A stretch of DNA of 64,000 nt from Flavitalea sp966112615. Its GTDB lineage: Bacteria; Bacteroidota; Bacteroidia; Chitinophagales; Chitinophagaceae. Position 1 is the stretch's first letter; each line of letters begins with the position of its first letter. The position numbers and the translations under genes were made by a program. Shown here one piece after another: positions 36,951 to 45,860 of this stretch. Location of the stretch: contig CBHWDO010000003.1 of assembly GCA_966112615.1 (NCBI GenBank), forward strand, positions 62,001 to 126,000, given 5' to 3'. Below the pieces are notes generated by a model, which was given only the letters and a program-made list of their open reading frames with translations, was not told the origin of the DNA and made no database searches.

Positions 36951-38195
36951 ATGCTGAAGATCATACATACGGCCGACTGGCACCTCGGTGTCCGTCTGCA
37001 TAAGAAGGACCTGTCGCAGGATCACCAGTTATTTTTCGACTGGCTGATCGACCTGATCAAAGAAAGAGAGATCGATGTGTTGCTGGTATCGGGAGATATT
37101 TTTGATCATGCCAATCCCTCCCAGGAAGCGCAGGCTCAGTATTACAATATTTTATACAGGTTGAAAGAAACCGGTTGTAAGGTAATTCTCACAGCAGGTA
37201 ATCATGATTCCCCGGCGGTGCTGAACCTGACAAAAGAGTTTTTGAAGATCATGGATATTCATGTGGTGGGAGAGTTGAAGGAGCAGGTGATTTGGCTGAA
37301 GAAGAGGAGACATGGAGACGTGGAGACGTGGAGACGTGGAGAAGGTGACGTGGAGGCGGTTGTGTGTGCCGCTCCATATTTGCGGGATGCTGATATCCGT
37401 CTTGCGGCGGAGGGTGAATTACTGCAGGAAAAGCAGCAGAGAAGAAAACATGGCATGCGCCAACATTTCCAGGGATTGGTGGATGCATGTAAAGAATACG
37501 GTGAGGTACCGATCATCTTGATGGCTCACCTCTTTGCGGCAGGAGCAGAGATCAGTGAGCAGAAAAGAGACATCACCATTGGTGGCCTGGATGCATTTCT
37601 TTCCACTGATTTCCCTGATGGATGTCATTATGTTGCTCTGGGGCATATCCACCGGCCCATGCAGATTGGAGGTACAAATAATATCCGCTATTCCGGTTCG
37701 CCGGTTGCCTTGAGTTTTTCTGAAAAAGAACAGAAGAAAATAGTGGTGGAAATTGTGGTCGATAACGGATGCATCAGCGAGATCAATCCTGTTGAAGTAC
37801 CTCAGAACCGAAGACTGGTGCGCTTTGCAGGCACATTCCAGGAAGTTGAACACCAACTGAAATCCTTTGAAAATGATTGCACGCTAAAAGCATTTGCTGA
37901 AGTTGAGATCATAGAAGAAAAGCGGGACCTGGATCTTCCGATCAAAGTGCATGGACTTGTCACGCAACATGATCCTACAGAAGTTGAGATTCTGACATAC
38001 CGATACAGTGCCATTCAGACTGCAGAAGGTTTATCTGATCGTGTTGAAGAGAATATTGAGATCAGTGAATTGCAGGAAACTGAAGTGCTCGAAAAGATGA
38101 TGGATGCACATCATATCGAAGACGGTCAGCGTGAAATGATCAGTGAAGTATTCAAAGAATTATTGAAATCAATCAGGCAGCAGGATGAAGCTTAA
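36951..38195 (+). CDS. sbcD: Exonuclease SbcCD, nuclease subunit SbcD
   Basis: 414 residues with the calcineurin-like phosphoesterase motifs DWHLG, SGDIFDHANPS, AGNHDSP and ALGHIHRPM that bind two Mn2+ ions. With SbcC it opens hairpins and protein-blocked ends. Between IWLK and VVCAAPYLRDADIR, about residues 120-140, lies a stretch KRRHGDVETWRRGEGDVEA that is encoded by a tandem DNA repeat and looks like an inserted loop. Its 3' end overlaps sbcC by 11 bases, so the two are translationally coupled. Confidence 0.95.
   Translation: MLKIIHTADWHLGVRLHKKDLSQDHQLFFDWLIDLIKEREIDVLLVSGDIFDHANPSQEAQAQYYNILYRLKETGCKVILTAGNHDSPAVLNLTKEFLKIMDIHVVGELKEQVIWLKKRRHGDVETWRRGEGDVEAVVCAAPYLRDADIRLAAEGELLQEKQQRRKHGMRQHFQGLVDACKEYGEVPIILMAHLFAAGAEISEQKRDITIGGLDAFLSTDFPDGCHYVALGHIHRPMQIGGTNNIRYSGSPVALSFSEKEQKKIVVEIVVDNGCISEINPVEVPQNRRLVRFAGTFQEVEHQLKSFENDCTLKAFAEVEIIEEKRDLDLPIKVHGLVTQHDPTEVEILTYRYSAIQTAEGLSDRVEENIEISELQETEVLEKMMDAHHIEDGQREMISEVFKELLKSIRQQDEA
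37313..37355 (+). repeat. GGAGACGT tandem repeat inside sbcD
   Basis: Three exact copies of TGGAGACG (37313-37320, 37321-37328, 37329-37336) followed by degraded copies (TGGAGAAGGTGACGTGGAGG). The reading frame stays open across the repeat and adds Asp/Glu/Trp/Arg-rich residues. The eight-base unit is not a multiple of three, so copy-number change would shift the frame. Confidence 0.85.
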
Positions 38196-41100
38196 TAAGA
38201 TCAGGATCCATAATATCAATAGTCTGAGAGGAGATTTTGATATTGATTTTTCGAAAGAGCCATTTATATCCTCTACATTATTTGCTATCACCGGACCAAC
38301 CGGCTCGGGGAAATCAACAATCCTTGATGCCATTTCACTTGCGCTATTCAATCGTATACCAAGAATCAATAGTGCTATTTCAAAGAACATTCTCAGTAAG
38401 GGAGGATTTCTACTGACGCGTAATGAGAAGGAATGTTATGTTGAAGTAGAGTACAGTTGTGCTGTAGGTGATTTCAGATCCAGGTGGAGTACAAGACTGA
38501 CAAGGAATTTCACACAGGATGATTATGATATGGAACTTATTGATCTGTCGACCAACAAACCTGTTGATGTAAGGCGATCTGATATTCCTTCTAAAAATGA
38601 ATCGCTGATCGGGTTAAATTATGATCAATTCCTTCGTGCTATTTTATTGGCGCAGGGTGCATTTTCAGCATTCCTTGATGCCAATGCAAATGATCGTGCA
38701 AAATTACTCGAGGATATTTCAGGTACTGGCATTTACAGAAAATTAGGCGCCCGTGCATATGAAGAATTTCATTCAAGAAATAATGAGATAAAGGATAAGT
38801 TGTCGACCATTCAAACGCTTCGTGATGAACAGATGAGTGAGGATGATATGGCATCATCTGAAGACCAATTAAAGGCTATTGATGAACAGTTAGCATCATT
38901 AAGAGAACGCCAGTCGAAACTAAAATCTTTACGAGATCTAAAAGCCAGGATTCAGAATAATACCGCGGATCTTAAAAGTATTGATCAATCCTTTGACCTG
39001 CTGAACAAAAAACAGGACCAATTCAATATTTCTGTCAAACCTAGGCTGGATAAGCATCGCGAGCTATCGGAAATCTCAGAGGAGATCAGATCTTATACCA
39101 GGAACATTAACGATCAAAAGGATCTAAACGAAACAATTGAGCTGTTGAATTCTGAATTGAAAAATAGTCGACAACTATTTGATCAATCGATTGAAGCAAT
39201 ATCAACTTTTATAAAAAGTTATGTTGATGAACAAACAGCTTCTTTACATTTGAATGCATACCGTGAAGAAGTCATTCAACTGCAGTCGGCATTCAGATCT
39301 GCCCAGGAAAAATTTGAGTCAGCTGAAAAGCAGGTAGTTCAACACAGTAAACATGCTTCATTAAAGAAGTATTCCTTTACTTACCCTTCAGATCAACTTT
39401 CGGAAAATGTTTTAAAGGCATTGAATGATTTGGAACAGCAGGTGAAACCAGGAGAATCACCTGAGGATCTAAGAAGGAAAATTGAAACCTTCAATCAAAA
39501 ATTGCAGGCACTACTTGAGTTAAAAGGATTAATAGGACAGTTCCTTCGACTTAATAAACAATTAAGTAGCAGGCAGGAACAGCAGCAAGAGCTTCAGCAG
39601 AAAATTATATCAGACGATACTATTGAAGTATTAATGAAATCAGTGAGTAATGACGAAGATGAACTCAGAAAGATGAATGATCATATTCTGCGATTGATCC
39701 GTGAAGCATCAGGCGCAAAAGAGATCAGGCATCAATTGAAACCTGGAGAACCTTGTCCCGTCTGCGGTTCATTAGAGCATCCCTATGCGGAGGAATATAT
39801 TGACCGGCTGCAGGAAGAAGAGCAGAATTTTCAGTTATTCAAAACTCAGTTGGATAAAAAGAAAGTTCAGTTGCAGGAACTGAAGCAATTGCAACAGCAG
39901 GTAAATCTTCAGCTGATTGAAATAGGTAAAGAACTCGAATCAACGGAAAAGGAAATATCAACTTTGAATGAAAATATTGGTCGGTTGAAAACCATATCAG
40001 GATTGGATAAGATTGAAAGATCTTCTGTGGTAGATTCTGCTATTGATGATACGAAGAGCAAAATATCTTATCTCCAGGTTCAGCTTGAAAATTTCAATAC
40101 AATAGATGCATTGAGTCTTTTATCTCAATCCTTGCAGGAACTTTTGGAATTGACTGTTTCAAGAGATCATGCAAAAAGCTCATTGCAGAAAGTTTATTCC
40201 GGAAAAAATATAAACCAGGAATGTGATGCACTTCTGAATGCTTTTAATAAGAATAATGCTGCGCTGCAATCGGTTGGTTCAAGGCTTGAAGATAAACTGA
40301 GAGAGCTTAACCAGTTGAGTGAAAGCATTTCGAAAAGCCGGCAATTATTATTGCCCCAGGTTTTATCCAAAGGTTACCAATCAATCAATGAAGCTTTCGC
40401 TGCAATTCTTTCTGCAATTGACTTCCAGCGATATTCAAAGGAAGAATCTGATCTTCACCAGGAAAGGGTTTCACTAATAAGTCGCAAAGAGCAGGTGCAG
40501 GTTCAATTGGATCGGGAATTAAAAGATGATGATGGATCTTTAACGATTCCTGCATGTGATGAACAATTAAACGAGATTCTTCAATTGCTCCAGGCGAATG
40601 ATGAAAAGTCGAAGTCCCTTGTTGGAAAGATAAGTGCGCAAAAGAATCGAACTGCAATGATTGATCGATTGCAATTGGAAGTAGGTGCAAAAGAACAGGA
40701 AGTACTTCCATGGCGATTGTTGAATAATTTGATCGGCGATCGTTTGGGTAACAAATTCAATGGATTTGCACAAGAGCTGACCATGTCAAAACTGATCAAT
40801 TTAACCAATGTTCACCTGAAGCATTTTAATGACAGGTATGTTTTGTCGATGCCAAATAAGAATGAAGATGAAGACCTGGTGATCATTGATGGGTACATGG
40901 GTAATGAGCGACGGTCAGTGAAAACCTTATCCGGTGGTGAGAAATTCATGGTGAGCTTATCGCTTGCTTTGTCGATGAGTGATCTTGCCAGCAGGGAAGT
41001 CAGCATTCAAAGTTTGTTTATCGATGAAGGCATTAGTACGCTGGATCCTGAAACGCTCGACCAGGTGGTGAGCACTTTAGAACAGCTTCAATCCAATTCT

Positions 41101-41226
41101 CAAAAAACCATTGGTGTGATATCGCATGTTGAAGCATTGAAAGACAGGATTCAGACCCAGGTTCAGTTAGAGAAAATGCCAACGGGATTCAGTACCATGA
41201 AAATTGTACCCGAATCTCTGGATTAA
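38185..41226 (+). CDS. sbcC: Exonuclease SbcCD, ATPase subunit SbcC
   Basis: 1013 residues, an SMC-like ATPase. The Walker A is GPTGSGKST near residue 38. Long heptad coiled coils (about 180-450 and 560-850) flank the zinc hook PCPVC (Cys 524 and 527). The C-terminal lobe has the signature LSGGEKFMVSLSLALS and Walker B LFIDEGISTLD. It dimerises through the hook and drives SbcD nuclease for repair of ends and hairpins. Complete. Confidence 0.96.
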   Translation: MKLNKIRIHNINSLRGDFDIDFSKEPFISSTLFAITGPTGSGKSTILDAISLALFNRIPRINSAISKNILSKGGFLLTRNEKECYVEVEYSCAVGDFRSRWSTRLTRNFTQDDYDMELIDLSTNKPVDVRRSDIPSKNESLIGLNYDQFLRAILLAQGAFSAFLDANANDRAKLLEDISGTGIYRKLGARAYEEFHSRNNEIKDKLSTIQTLRDEQMSEDDMASSEDQLKAIDEQLASLRERQSKLKSLRDLKARIQNNTADLKSIDQSFDLLNKKQDQFNISVKPRLDKHRELSEISEEIRSYTRNINDQKDLNETIELLNSELKNSRQLFDQSIEAISTFIKSYVDEQTASLHLNAYREEVIQLQSAFRSAQEKFESAEKQVVQHSKHASLKKYSFTYPSDQLSENVLKALNDLEQQVKPGESPEDLRRKIETFNQKLQALLELKGLIGQFLRLNKQLSSRQEQQQELQQKIISDDTIEVLMKSVSNDEDELRKMNDHILRLIREASGAKEIRHQLKPGEPCPVCGSLEHPYAEEYIDRLQEEEQNFQLFKTQLDKKKVQLQELKQLQQQVNLQLIEIGKELESTEKEISTLNENIGRLKTISGLDKIERSSVVDSAIDDTKSKISYLQVQLENFNTIDALSLLSQSLQELLELTVSRDHAKSSLQKVYSGKNINQECDALLNAFNKNNAALQSVGSRLEDKLRELNQLSESISKSRQLLLPQVLSKGYQSINEAFAAILSAIDFQRYSKEESDLHQERVSLISRKEQVQVQLDRELKDDDGSLTIPACDEQLNEILQLLQANDEKSKSLVGKISAQKNRTAMIDRLQLEVGAKEQEVLPWRLLNNLIGDRLGNKFNGFAQELTMSKLINLTNVHLKHFNDRYVLSMPNKNEDEDLVIIDGYMGNERRSVKTLSGGEKFMVSLSLALSMSDLASREVSIQSLFIDEGISTLDPETLDQVVSTLEQLQSNSQKTIGVISHVEALKDRIQTQVQLEKMPTGFSTMKIVPESLD

Positions 41227-41264
41227 GCTGTTGCTTTTTTACATATTAGTTTTTAAATTAAAGC

Positions 41265-41399
41265 ATGTGTAAGAAACTATTCTTCAGCCTTATCCTATTT
41301 TTCCTTATTTCTCCTAAGCTGTCTTATTCGCAGGATGAACCAGAGCAATTAGGTTTACCGGGAGATAATCTCAACTTATATGCGGTATTGAAAGTCTAG
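41265..41399 (+). pseudogene. Truncated remnant of a secreted LGLPGDN-type protein
   Basis: A 44-codon frame: signal peptide (MCKKLFFSLILFFLISPKLSYSQ) followed by DEPEQLGLPGDNLNLYAVLKV and TAG. The LGLPGDN-LxLYAVL text is, from memory of the family, the usual start of a longer secreted Bacteroidota protein; everything after it is gone. The stop comes 20 bases before the next gene, so the break looks like a deletion. It could still be expressed as a small secreted peptide, which is less likely. Confidence 0.6.
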
Positions 41400-41419
41400 G
41401 GAAGGATAAAAATTATGTT

Positions 41420-41983
41420 ATGAAGAAAATATTATGGGTATTCATCCTCTTCTTTGTGTTAGGTTGTTCACAACAGGGATCTGGTAATGCAGACCTGGCC
41501 GCCTATTCAGCCATGGGGGATAGTCTTATTGCCAAAACATTTGATACCCTTCGAAACTCATTGATGAGAGAAGCAGGAGCAAAAGGTTTTGAGGGTGCAG
41601 TTGAGTTCTGTAATATAAACGCCCTGAACCTGACGAATACCTATGCTGATAATAAGGTTCATATCAGTCGGACATCCAATACAGTCCGGAATGGAAATAA
41701 TGCCCCGGATACGATGGAACAAAAGGTTCTTGCAAAATATCTTTCATTGATTGAAGGAAATCAAAAGCCAACTCCGATCATAGAGCAGGACCCGAAGGGG
41801 AATGTTCATTACTTCAAGCCAATTATGCTTCAGTCCATGTGCCTAAATTGCCATGGAAGCAAAGAGCAGATCCAGCCTAAGACCTGGGAAGTGATACAAT
41901 CAAAATATCCGTCGGACATGGCATATGGATATAAAGAAGGGGAGTTTCGTGGTATCTGGCATGTTGAGTTTAACAGGCCATGA
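41420..41983 (+). CDS. Haem c lipoprotein with DUF3365 / Tll0287-like domain
   Basis: 187 residues. The lipobox is FFVLGC (Cys16). A Tll0287-like sensor domain covers about residues 28-180 and contains one CxxCH haem site, C141-L-N-C144-H145. Such domains occur as redox or gas sensors or electron carriers in the periplasm. It stands alone without a kinase partner. It is preceded by the truncated gene at 41265. Confidence 0.85.
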   Translation: MKKILWVFILFFVLGCSQQGSGNADLAAYSAMGDSLIAKTFDTLRNSLMREAGAKGFEGAVEFCNINALNLTNTYADNKVHISRTSNTVRNGNNAPDTMEQKVLAKYLSLIEGNQKPTPIIEQDPKGNVHYFKPIMLQSMCLNCHGSKEQIQPKTWEVIQSKYPSDMAYGYKEGEFRGIWHVEFNRP

Positions 41984-42014
41984 TTTCCTGATCTTGTCTT
42001 TTGTAATTGTAAAG

Positions 42015-42542
42015 TTAAGATCGTTTATACCTTGTTTCTGTAGCTTTTGTTTCATCACCTTCTGGAGAAATATTGAATGACGAAATGACGATCTCATTGT
42101 CATCAGGCATTTCTATTTCAGTTCTCCATCCCCAATGTTGTTCAGTTTCAGGAGTGATGTAAGCATAAGATCCCAGCACCTTTAGATCTTTATTTCCCTT
42201 TTCTCCCTGCGAAAACATAATGGCGGAACCATTGTGGAAAGAATCGATCCAGGCAAACTGAAATTTTTGCAGGTCGAGGTTGTAGCCGATAATCGCCATT
42301 CCTGTTATTGGCTCACCCTTAAAGCTACTGGTATATTCATGTAATGCAAAACGCCCATCCAGTATGGGTTTTATCGTTCCCTCAATTTTTGATTCGTCCT
42401 CTAATTTTGCAGGATCGAACCAGGTCCTGGCAGTGCCGGTCCATTGTCCGCATAATTTATTCAGAAAGAAATGTGGTCCGTCTTGCTTTGATTGTTCCAG
42501 TTTTTGGCTCATGGTTAATGTTTGATGATCCAATTTAAACAT
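42015..42542 (-). CDS. DUF1579 protein
   Basis: 175 residues, a lipocalin-like DUF1579 domain: FFLNKLCGQWTGTARTWFDP, a middle DGRFALHEYTS, and GMAIIGYNLDLQKFQFAWID. The real start could be the Met at residue 11. Cytoplasmic; function unknown. It converges on the haem lipoprotein gene and its start is divergent from the LacI-type gene. Confidence 0.82.
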   Translation of the reverse strand: MFKLDHQTLTMSQKLEQSKQDGPHFFLNKLCGQWTGTARTWFDPAKLEDESKIEGTIKPILDGRFALHEYTSSFKGEPITGMAIIGYNLDLQKFQFAWIDSFHNGSAIMFSQGEKGNKDLKVLGSYAYITPETEQHWGWRTEIEMPDDNEIVISSFNISPEGDETKATETRYKRS

Positions 42543-42552
42543 ATTGAGGACG

Positions 42553-42587
42553 TTGTTGAAATTATAGTGTACATATAAATATTTTTG
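42553..42587 (+). promoter_or_regulatory. Promoter of the LacI-type regulator
   Basis: TTGTTG at 42553-42558 and TATTTTTG (TAnnTTTG) at 42580-42587 are separated by 21 bases. The start is expected near 42594, some 70 bases before the ATG. No 22-bp operator-like palindrome overlaps it. Confidence 0.6.
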
Positions 42588-42666
42588 AATTTTATAGAGG
42601 TATAAATGATTTCAGGTGACTTATTAAAAATGGTATGAACCGGAGGTGGGCCATGAATTCAAGATT

Positions 42667-43677
42667 ATGAAGAAAGTTTCCATTAAAGATATTGCCAGGC
42701 AGGCAGGTGTTGTTCCTTCAACTGTTTCTATTGTATTGAATGGCAAAGCGAAAGAAAAACGGATCAGTGATGAACTTGCTGAAAAAATAATTGCACTGGT
42801 TAAGGAAACAGGATACCAACCCAACCAGGCGGCAGTTAGTTTAAGAACAGGACGTACAAAGACTTTAGGATTGATCGTTGAAGATATTTCTAATGTTTTC
42901 TTTGCCACGCTGGCAAAGGAGATTGAAGAAAAAGCCTATGAGCTCGGCTATAAGATAGTTTACTGCAGCACAGAAAATGACTATAAGAAAGCTAATGAAC
43001 TTGTGAAAATGCTTTCTAACCAGCAGGTAGAAGGTTTCCTGATCACTCCTTGTAAGGGAATGGAAGAAGAGGTGAGAAAACTCAGGGATCAGAAAAAACC
43101 GGTGGTGATGATGGATAGATACTGTGATGGGCTGGATACACCGTATGTGATCCTTGACAATGAAGCAGGAGTGAATGAGGGAATGAAGCACCTGTTTGAT
43201 AAAGGATACAGAAACATTGCCTTCATAACTTCTGAGCTCGACCAGGTGCAAATGAAAAGCAGAGCGATTGCCTATCAAAAGTTTATGCAGTCTCACCAAT
43301 TGGATGTTACCTGTGTTTTAAAGATTCCCTATGCTATTAAACAGGAAGTTGCAGTAAAGAAGATCATTGATTTCATCAGTAAGCATAAAGAAATAGATGC
43401 TATTTTTTTTGCCACCAACTACCTGGGTGTATTTGGCCTGGAAGCACTAAAGACCATGGGGCTATCAATTCCGAGTGATGTAGCAGTGGTGTGTTTTGAT
43501 GACCATGATCTGTTCAGGTTGTACTCTCCTGGCATCACTGTAATTAAGCAACCTATCCAAACTATTGCTGTGTCTGCTATTCAATTGTTGATGAAACAAT
43601 TCAAAGAGCAGGAGTTGCCTGATGGTGAATTGTTCGTCACTAAAAAACCGGAACTGCTGGTAAGGGCTTCAACTTAA
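42667..43677 (+). CDS. LacI-family transcriptional regulator of the mannan locus
   Basis: 336 residues from the ATG at 42667; an in-frame GTG at 42646 would add seven residues before the helix-turn-helix. The DNA-binding headpiece is MKKVSIKDIARQAGVVPST, with hinge residues near 50-60 (NQAAVSLRTGRTKTLG), then the periplasmic-binding-protein-like sensor (about 60-330, with LDNEAGVNEGMKHLFDKGY). LacI proteins bind palindromes with a central CG. Two such sites lie just downstream at 43748 and 44140, so this is the probable repressor (or activator) of the locus, responding to a mannose-containing sugar. Confidence 0.92.
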   Translation: MKKVSIKDIARQAGVVPSTVSIVLNGKAKEKRISDELAEKIIALVKETGYQPNQAAVSLRTGRTKTLGLIVEDISNVFFATLAKEIEEKAYELGYKIVYCSTENDYKKANELVKMLSNQQVEGFLITPCKGMEEEVRKLRDQKKPVVMMDRYCDGLDTPYVILDNEAGVNEGMKHLFDKGYRNIAFITSELDQVQMKSRAIAYQKFMQSHQLDVTCVLKIPYAIKQEVAVKKIIDFISKHKEIDAIFFATNYLGVFGLEALKTMGLSIPSDVAVVCFDDHDLFRLYSPGITVIKQPIQTIAVSAIQLLMKQFKEQELPDGELFVTKKPELLVRAST

Positions 43678-43720
43678 TAGTATATACATTACTAAATTAT
43701 TTTTTATCAAAAAACCGGGG

Positions 43721-43769
43721 TTTCGAATAAGGGTAAATAAAAATATTTTTGCAAAATCGTTTTTGCAAA
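43721..43769 (+). promoter_or_regulatory. Sigma-gene promoter overlapped by a LacI-type operator
   Basis: TATTTTTG at 43744-43751 matches the -7 consensus TAnnTTTG; TTTCG at 43721-43725 stands at the -33 position. Overlapping it, 43748-43769 is a 22-bp near-palindrome with central CG: left half TTTGCAAAATC, right half GTTTTTGCAAA (10 of 11 positions symmetric). A bound LacI protein would block RNA polymerase. Confidence 0.72.
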
Positions 43770-43808
43770 CGGAATTTCTCCCTACATTTAGTTTTCAAAT
43801 ACGCTTGC

Positions 43809-44393
43809 ATGCCTCACCCTGCTTCACCCTATTATCAACTTTCCGACATGGATCTGTTTAATCTATTTAAACATAACGATGTCAGGGCCTTTGAAGTGGT
43901 GTATAGTAGGCTATGGCCCGAATTACTGGAATCGGCCTGCAGAAAATTAGGTTCTAAGCAGAAAGCGGAAGATCTTGTCCAGGAAATTTTTGTTTCCTTA
44001 TACAGGAAAAGAACTGCCCTTGAAATTTCTGTTTCTCCCCGGGCTTATTTATCAAAAGCATTGAAATACAGGGTGCTGAATGAATACAGGTCTGAAACTG
44101 TACGCACTAATTATATTCAGTCTCTTTTTTTTAGCCCAATTTGCAAAATCGATTTAGCAAAAGATCTGGAAGCCAAGGAGCTATATCAGCATATAGAATT
44201 AATGATCGAGGAGCTACCGGATAAATGTCGGCAGGTCTATTTGCTGAGCAGGGATATCCAAATGACCAACAAAGAAATTGCAATTGAACTTGGGATATCA
44301 GTCAGTACAGTTGAAAAGCATATTGGTAAGGCCTTAAAAATATTACGCAGCAGGATCAGTGAACTTATTGCACCTGATCAAACAACTAATTGA
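43809..44393 (+). CDS. ECF-type (FecI-like) sigma factor of the mannan locus
   Basis: 194 residues from the ATG at 43809; MDLFNLF at 43848 is another possible start. Region 2 has VYSRLWPELLESACRKLG and AEDLVQEIFVSLYRKR; region 4 has LPDKCRQVYLLSRDIQMTN and ELGISVSTVEKHIGKALKIL. This is the Bacteroidota form that normally works with a FecR anti-sigma, but none is present. The gene sits between the LacI gene and GH125, which begins 19 bases after its stop. Its own promoter and coding region carry the candidate LacI operators. Confidence 0.9.
   Translation: MPHPASPYYQLSDMDLFNLFKHNDVRAFEVVYSRLWPELLESACRKLGSKQKAEDLVQEIFVSLYRKRTALEISVSPRAYLSKALKYRVLNEYRSETVRTNYIQSLFFSPICKIDLAKDLEAKELYQHIELMIEELPDKCRQVYLLSRDIQMTNKEIAIELGISVSTVEKHIGKALKILRSRISELIAPDQTTN
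44140..44161. promoter_or_regulatory. Second LacI-type operator, inside the sigma gene
   Basis: A 22-bp near-palindrome: left half TTTGCAAAATC, right half GATTTAGCAAA, 10 of 11 positions symmetric and central CG. Its left half is identical to that of the promoter-overlapping site 392 bp upstream. The spacing would allow DNA looping. Confidence 0.6.
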
Positions 44394-44412
44394 AATTTTA
44401 AACACGTAGAAA

Positions 44413-45831
44413 ATGAATAGAAGATCTTTCATTCAAAATACAAGCCTGGTTAGCGCAGGGTTGATCTTTAATAAAGTAGAAGCATTTGCTTCTTCTTCAG
44501 ATTTTCCCATGGTCAGGATCCCGGCTGCTCAACGACATTTCTCAAGTGTTTCCGTCGAGAATGCCATATCCACCTTTAAAAAAAATGTTGCCAATAAAGA
44601 ATTGGGATGGTTATTTGAAAATTGTTTCCCTAATACCCTCGATACTACTGTTTACCACGAAATGAAAAATGGTAAACCTGATACATATGTGATCACCGGT
44701 GATATTGATGCTATGTGGCTTCGCGACAGTAGTGCACAGGTTTGGCCATACCTTCAGTTTGTTAAAGATGATCTTCCATTGAAGCACCTGATTGCGGGTG
44801 TGATCAATCGTCAGTCGGCCTGCATCCTGAAAGATCCATATGCAAATGCTTTTTACAACGATCCTGAAAAAAGAGGTGAGTGGGCAAAGGATCATACCGA
44901 TATGAAACCTGGTGTTCATGAGCGTAAGTGGGAGATCGATTCACTTTGCTACCCGATCAGGCTGGCTTATAACTACTGGAAAATTACCGGGGATACCAGT
45001 CCTTTTGATGCGAACTGGAAACAGGCAATTGCCACTACTTTACAGGTATTTAAAGATCAGCAAAGAAAGGAATCAAACGGCTCCTATAAATTCCAGCGTA
45101 CCACACCATTTGCAACGGATACTTTACCGATGAATGGTTATGGGTACCCTGTAAATCCTGTAGGCCTTATCTGTTCTGCATTCCGTCCGAGTGATGATGC
45201 CACAGTGTTCTCTTTCCTTATTCCATCAAACTTTTTTGCGGTTACCAGTCTGAAGGAAGCTGCAGAAATGGTTGATGTTATTGCAAAGGATAAATCACTG
45301 TGTAATCAATTGTTGAGTTTGGCGAAAGAAGTAGAGAATGCCCTGAAAGAACATGCGGTAATTACACACAAAACATACGGCAAAGTATATGCATATGAAG
45401 TGAATGGTTTCGGAAGTTATAACCTGATGGATGATGCGAATGTTCCAAGCCTGCTGGCATTACCATATCTAGGCGCATTGAAGAATACTGATCCTGTTTA
45501 TCAAAATACAAGAAAGCTGATATTGTCTAAGTCAAATCCATTCTTCTTCAAAGGATCTGCAGGAGAAGGCATTGGCGGTCCGCACGTTGGACAGGATATG
45601 ATCTGGCCAATGGCGATCATTATCAGGGGACTAACCAGCAACAACGATGCTGAGATCAAAACCTGTATTGATATGCTTCGCAAAACCCATGGTGATACAG
45701 GCTTCATGCATGAATCATTCCATAAAGATGATCCGAAAAATTTCACCCGTAAATGGTTTGCCTGGGCTAATACATTGTTCGGAGAATTCCTTTGGAAAGT
45801 GTATCGTGAAAAGCCATCCTTACTTGCTTAA
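44413..45831 (+). CDS. GH125 exo-alpha-1,6-mannosidase
   Basis: 472 residues. The N-terminus MNRRSFIQNTSLVSAG is a twin-arginine (Tat-like) signal. The catalytic (alpha/alpha)6 barrel has ITGDIDAMWLRDSSAQVWPYL, KWEIDSLCYP, and GEGIGGPHVGQDMIWPM, all typical of GH125. The family removes terminal alpha-1,6-linked mannose with inversion. It is likely periplasmic and trims the oligosaccharides produced by the GH76 enzyme. Start of the four-gene enzyme/transport operon. Confidence 0.93.
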   Translation: MNRRSFIQNTSLVSAGLIFNKVEAFASSSDFPMVRIPAAQRHFSSVSVENAISTFKKNVANKELGWLFENCFPNTLDTTVYHEMKNGKPDTYVITGDIDAMWLRDSSAQVWPYLQFVKDDLPLKHLIAGVINRQSACILKDPYANAFYNDPEKRGEWAKDHTDMKPGVHERKWEIDSLCYPIRLAYNYWKITGDTSPFDANWKQAIATTLQVFKDQQRKESNGSYKFQRTTPFATDTLPMNGYGYPVNPVGLICSAFRPSDDATVFSFLIPSNFFAVTSLKEAAEMVDVIAKDKSLCNQLLSLAKEVENALKEHAVITHKTYGKVYAYEVNGFGSYNLMDDANVPSLLALPYLGALKNTDPVYQNTRKLILSKSNPFFFKGSAGEGIGGPHVGQDMIWPMAIIIRGLTSNNDAEIKTCIDMLRKTHGDTGFMHESFHKDDPKNFTRKWFAWANTLFGEFLWKVYREKPSLLA

Positions 45832-45860
45832 TCAATTATCACCCCGAAAATTCGGTGCTC

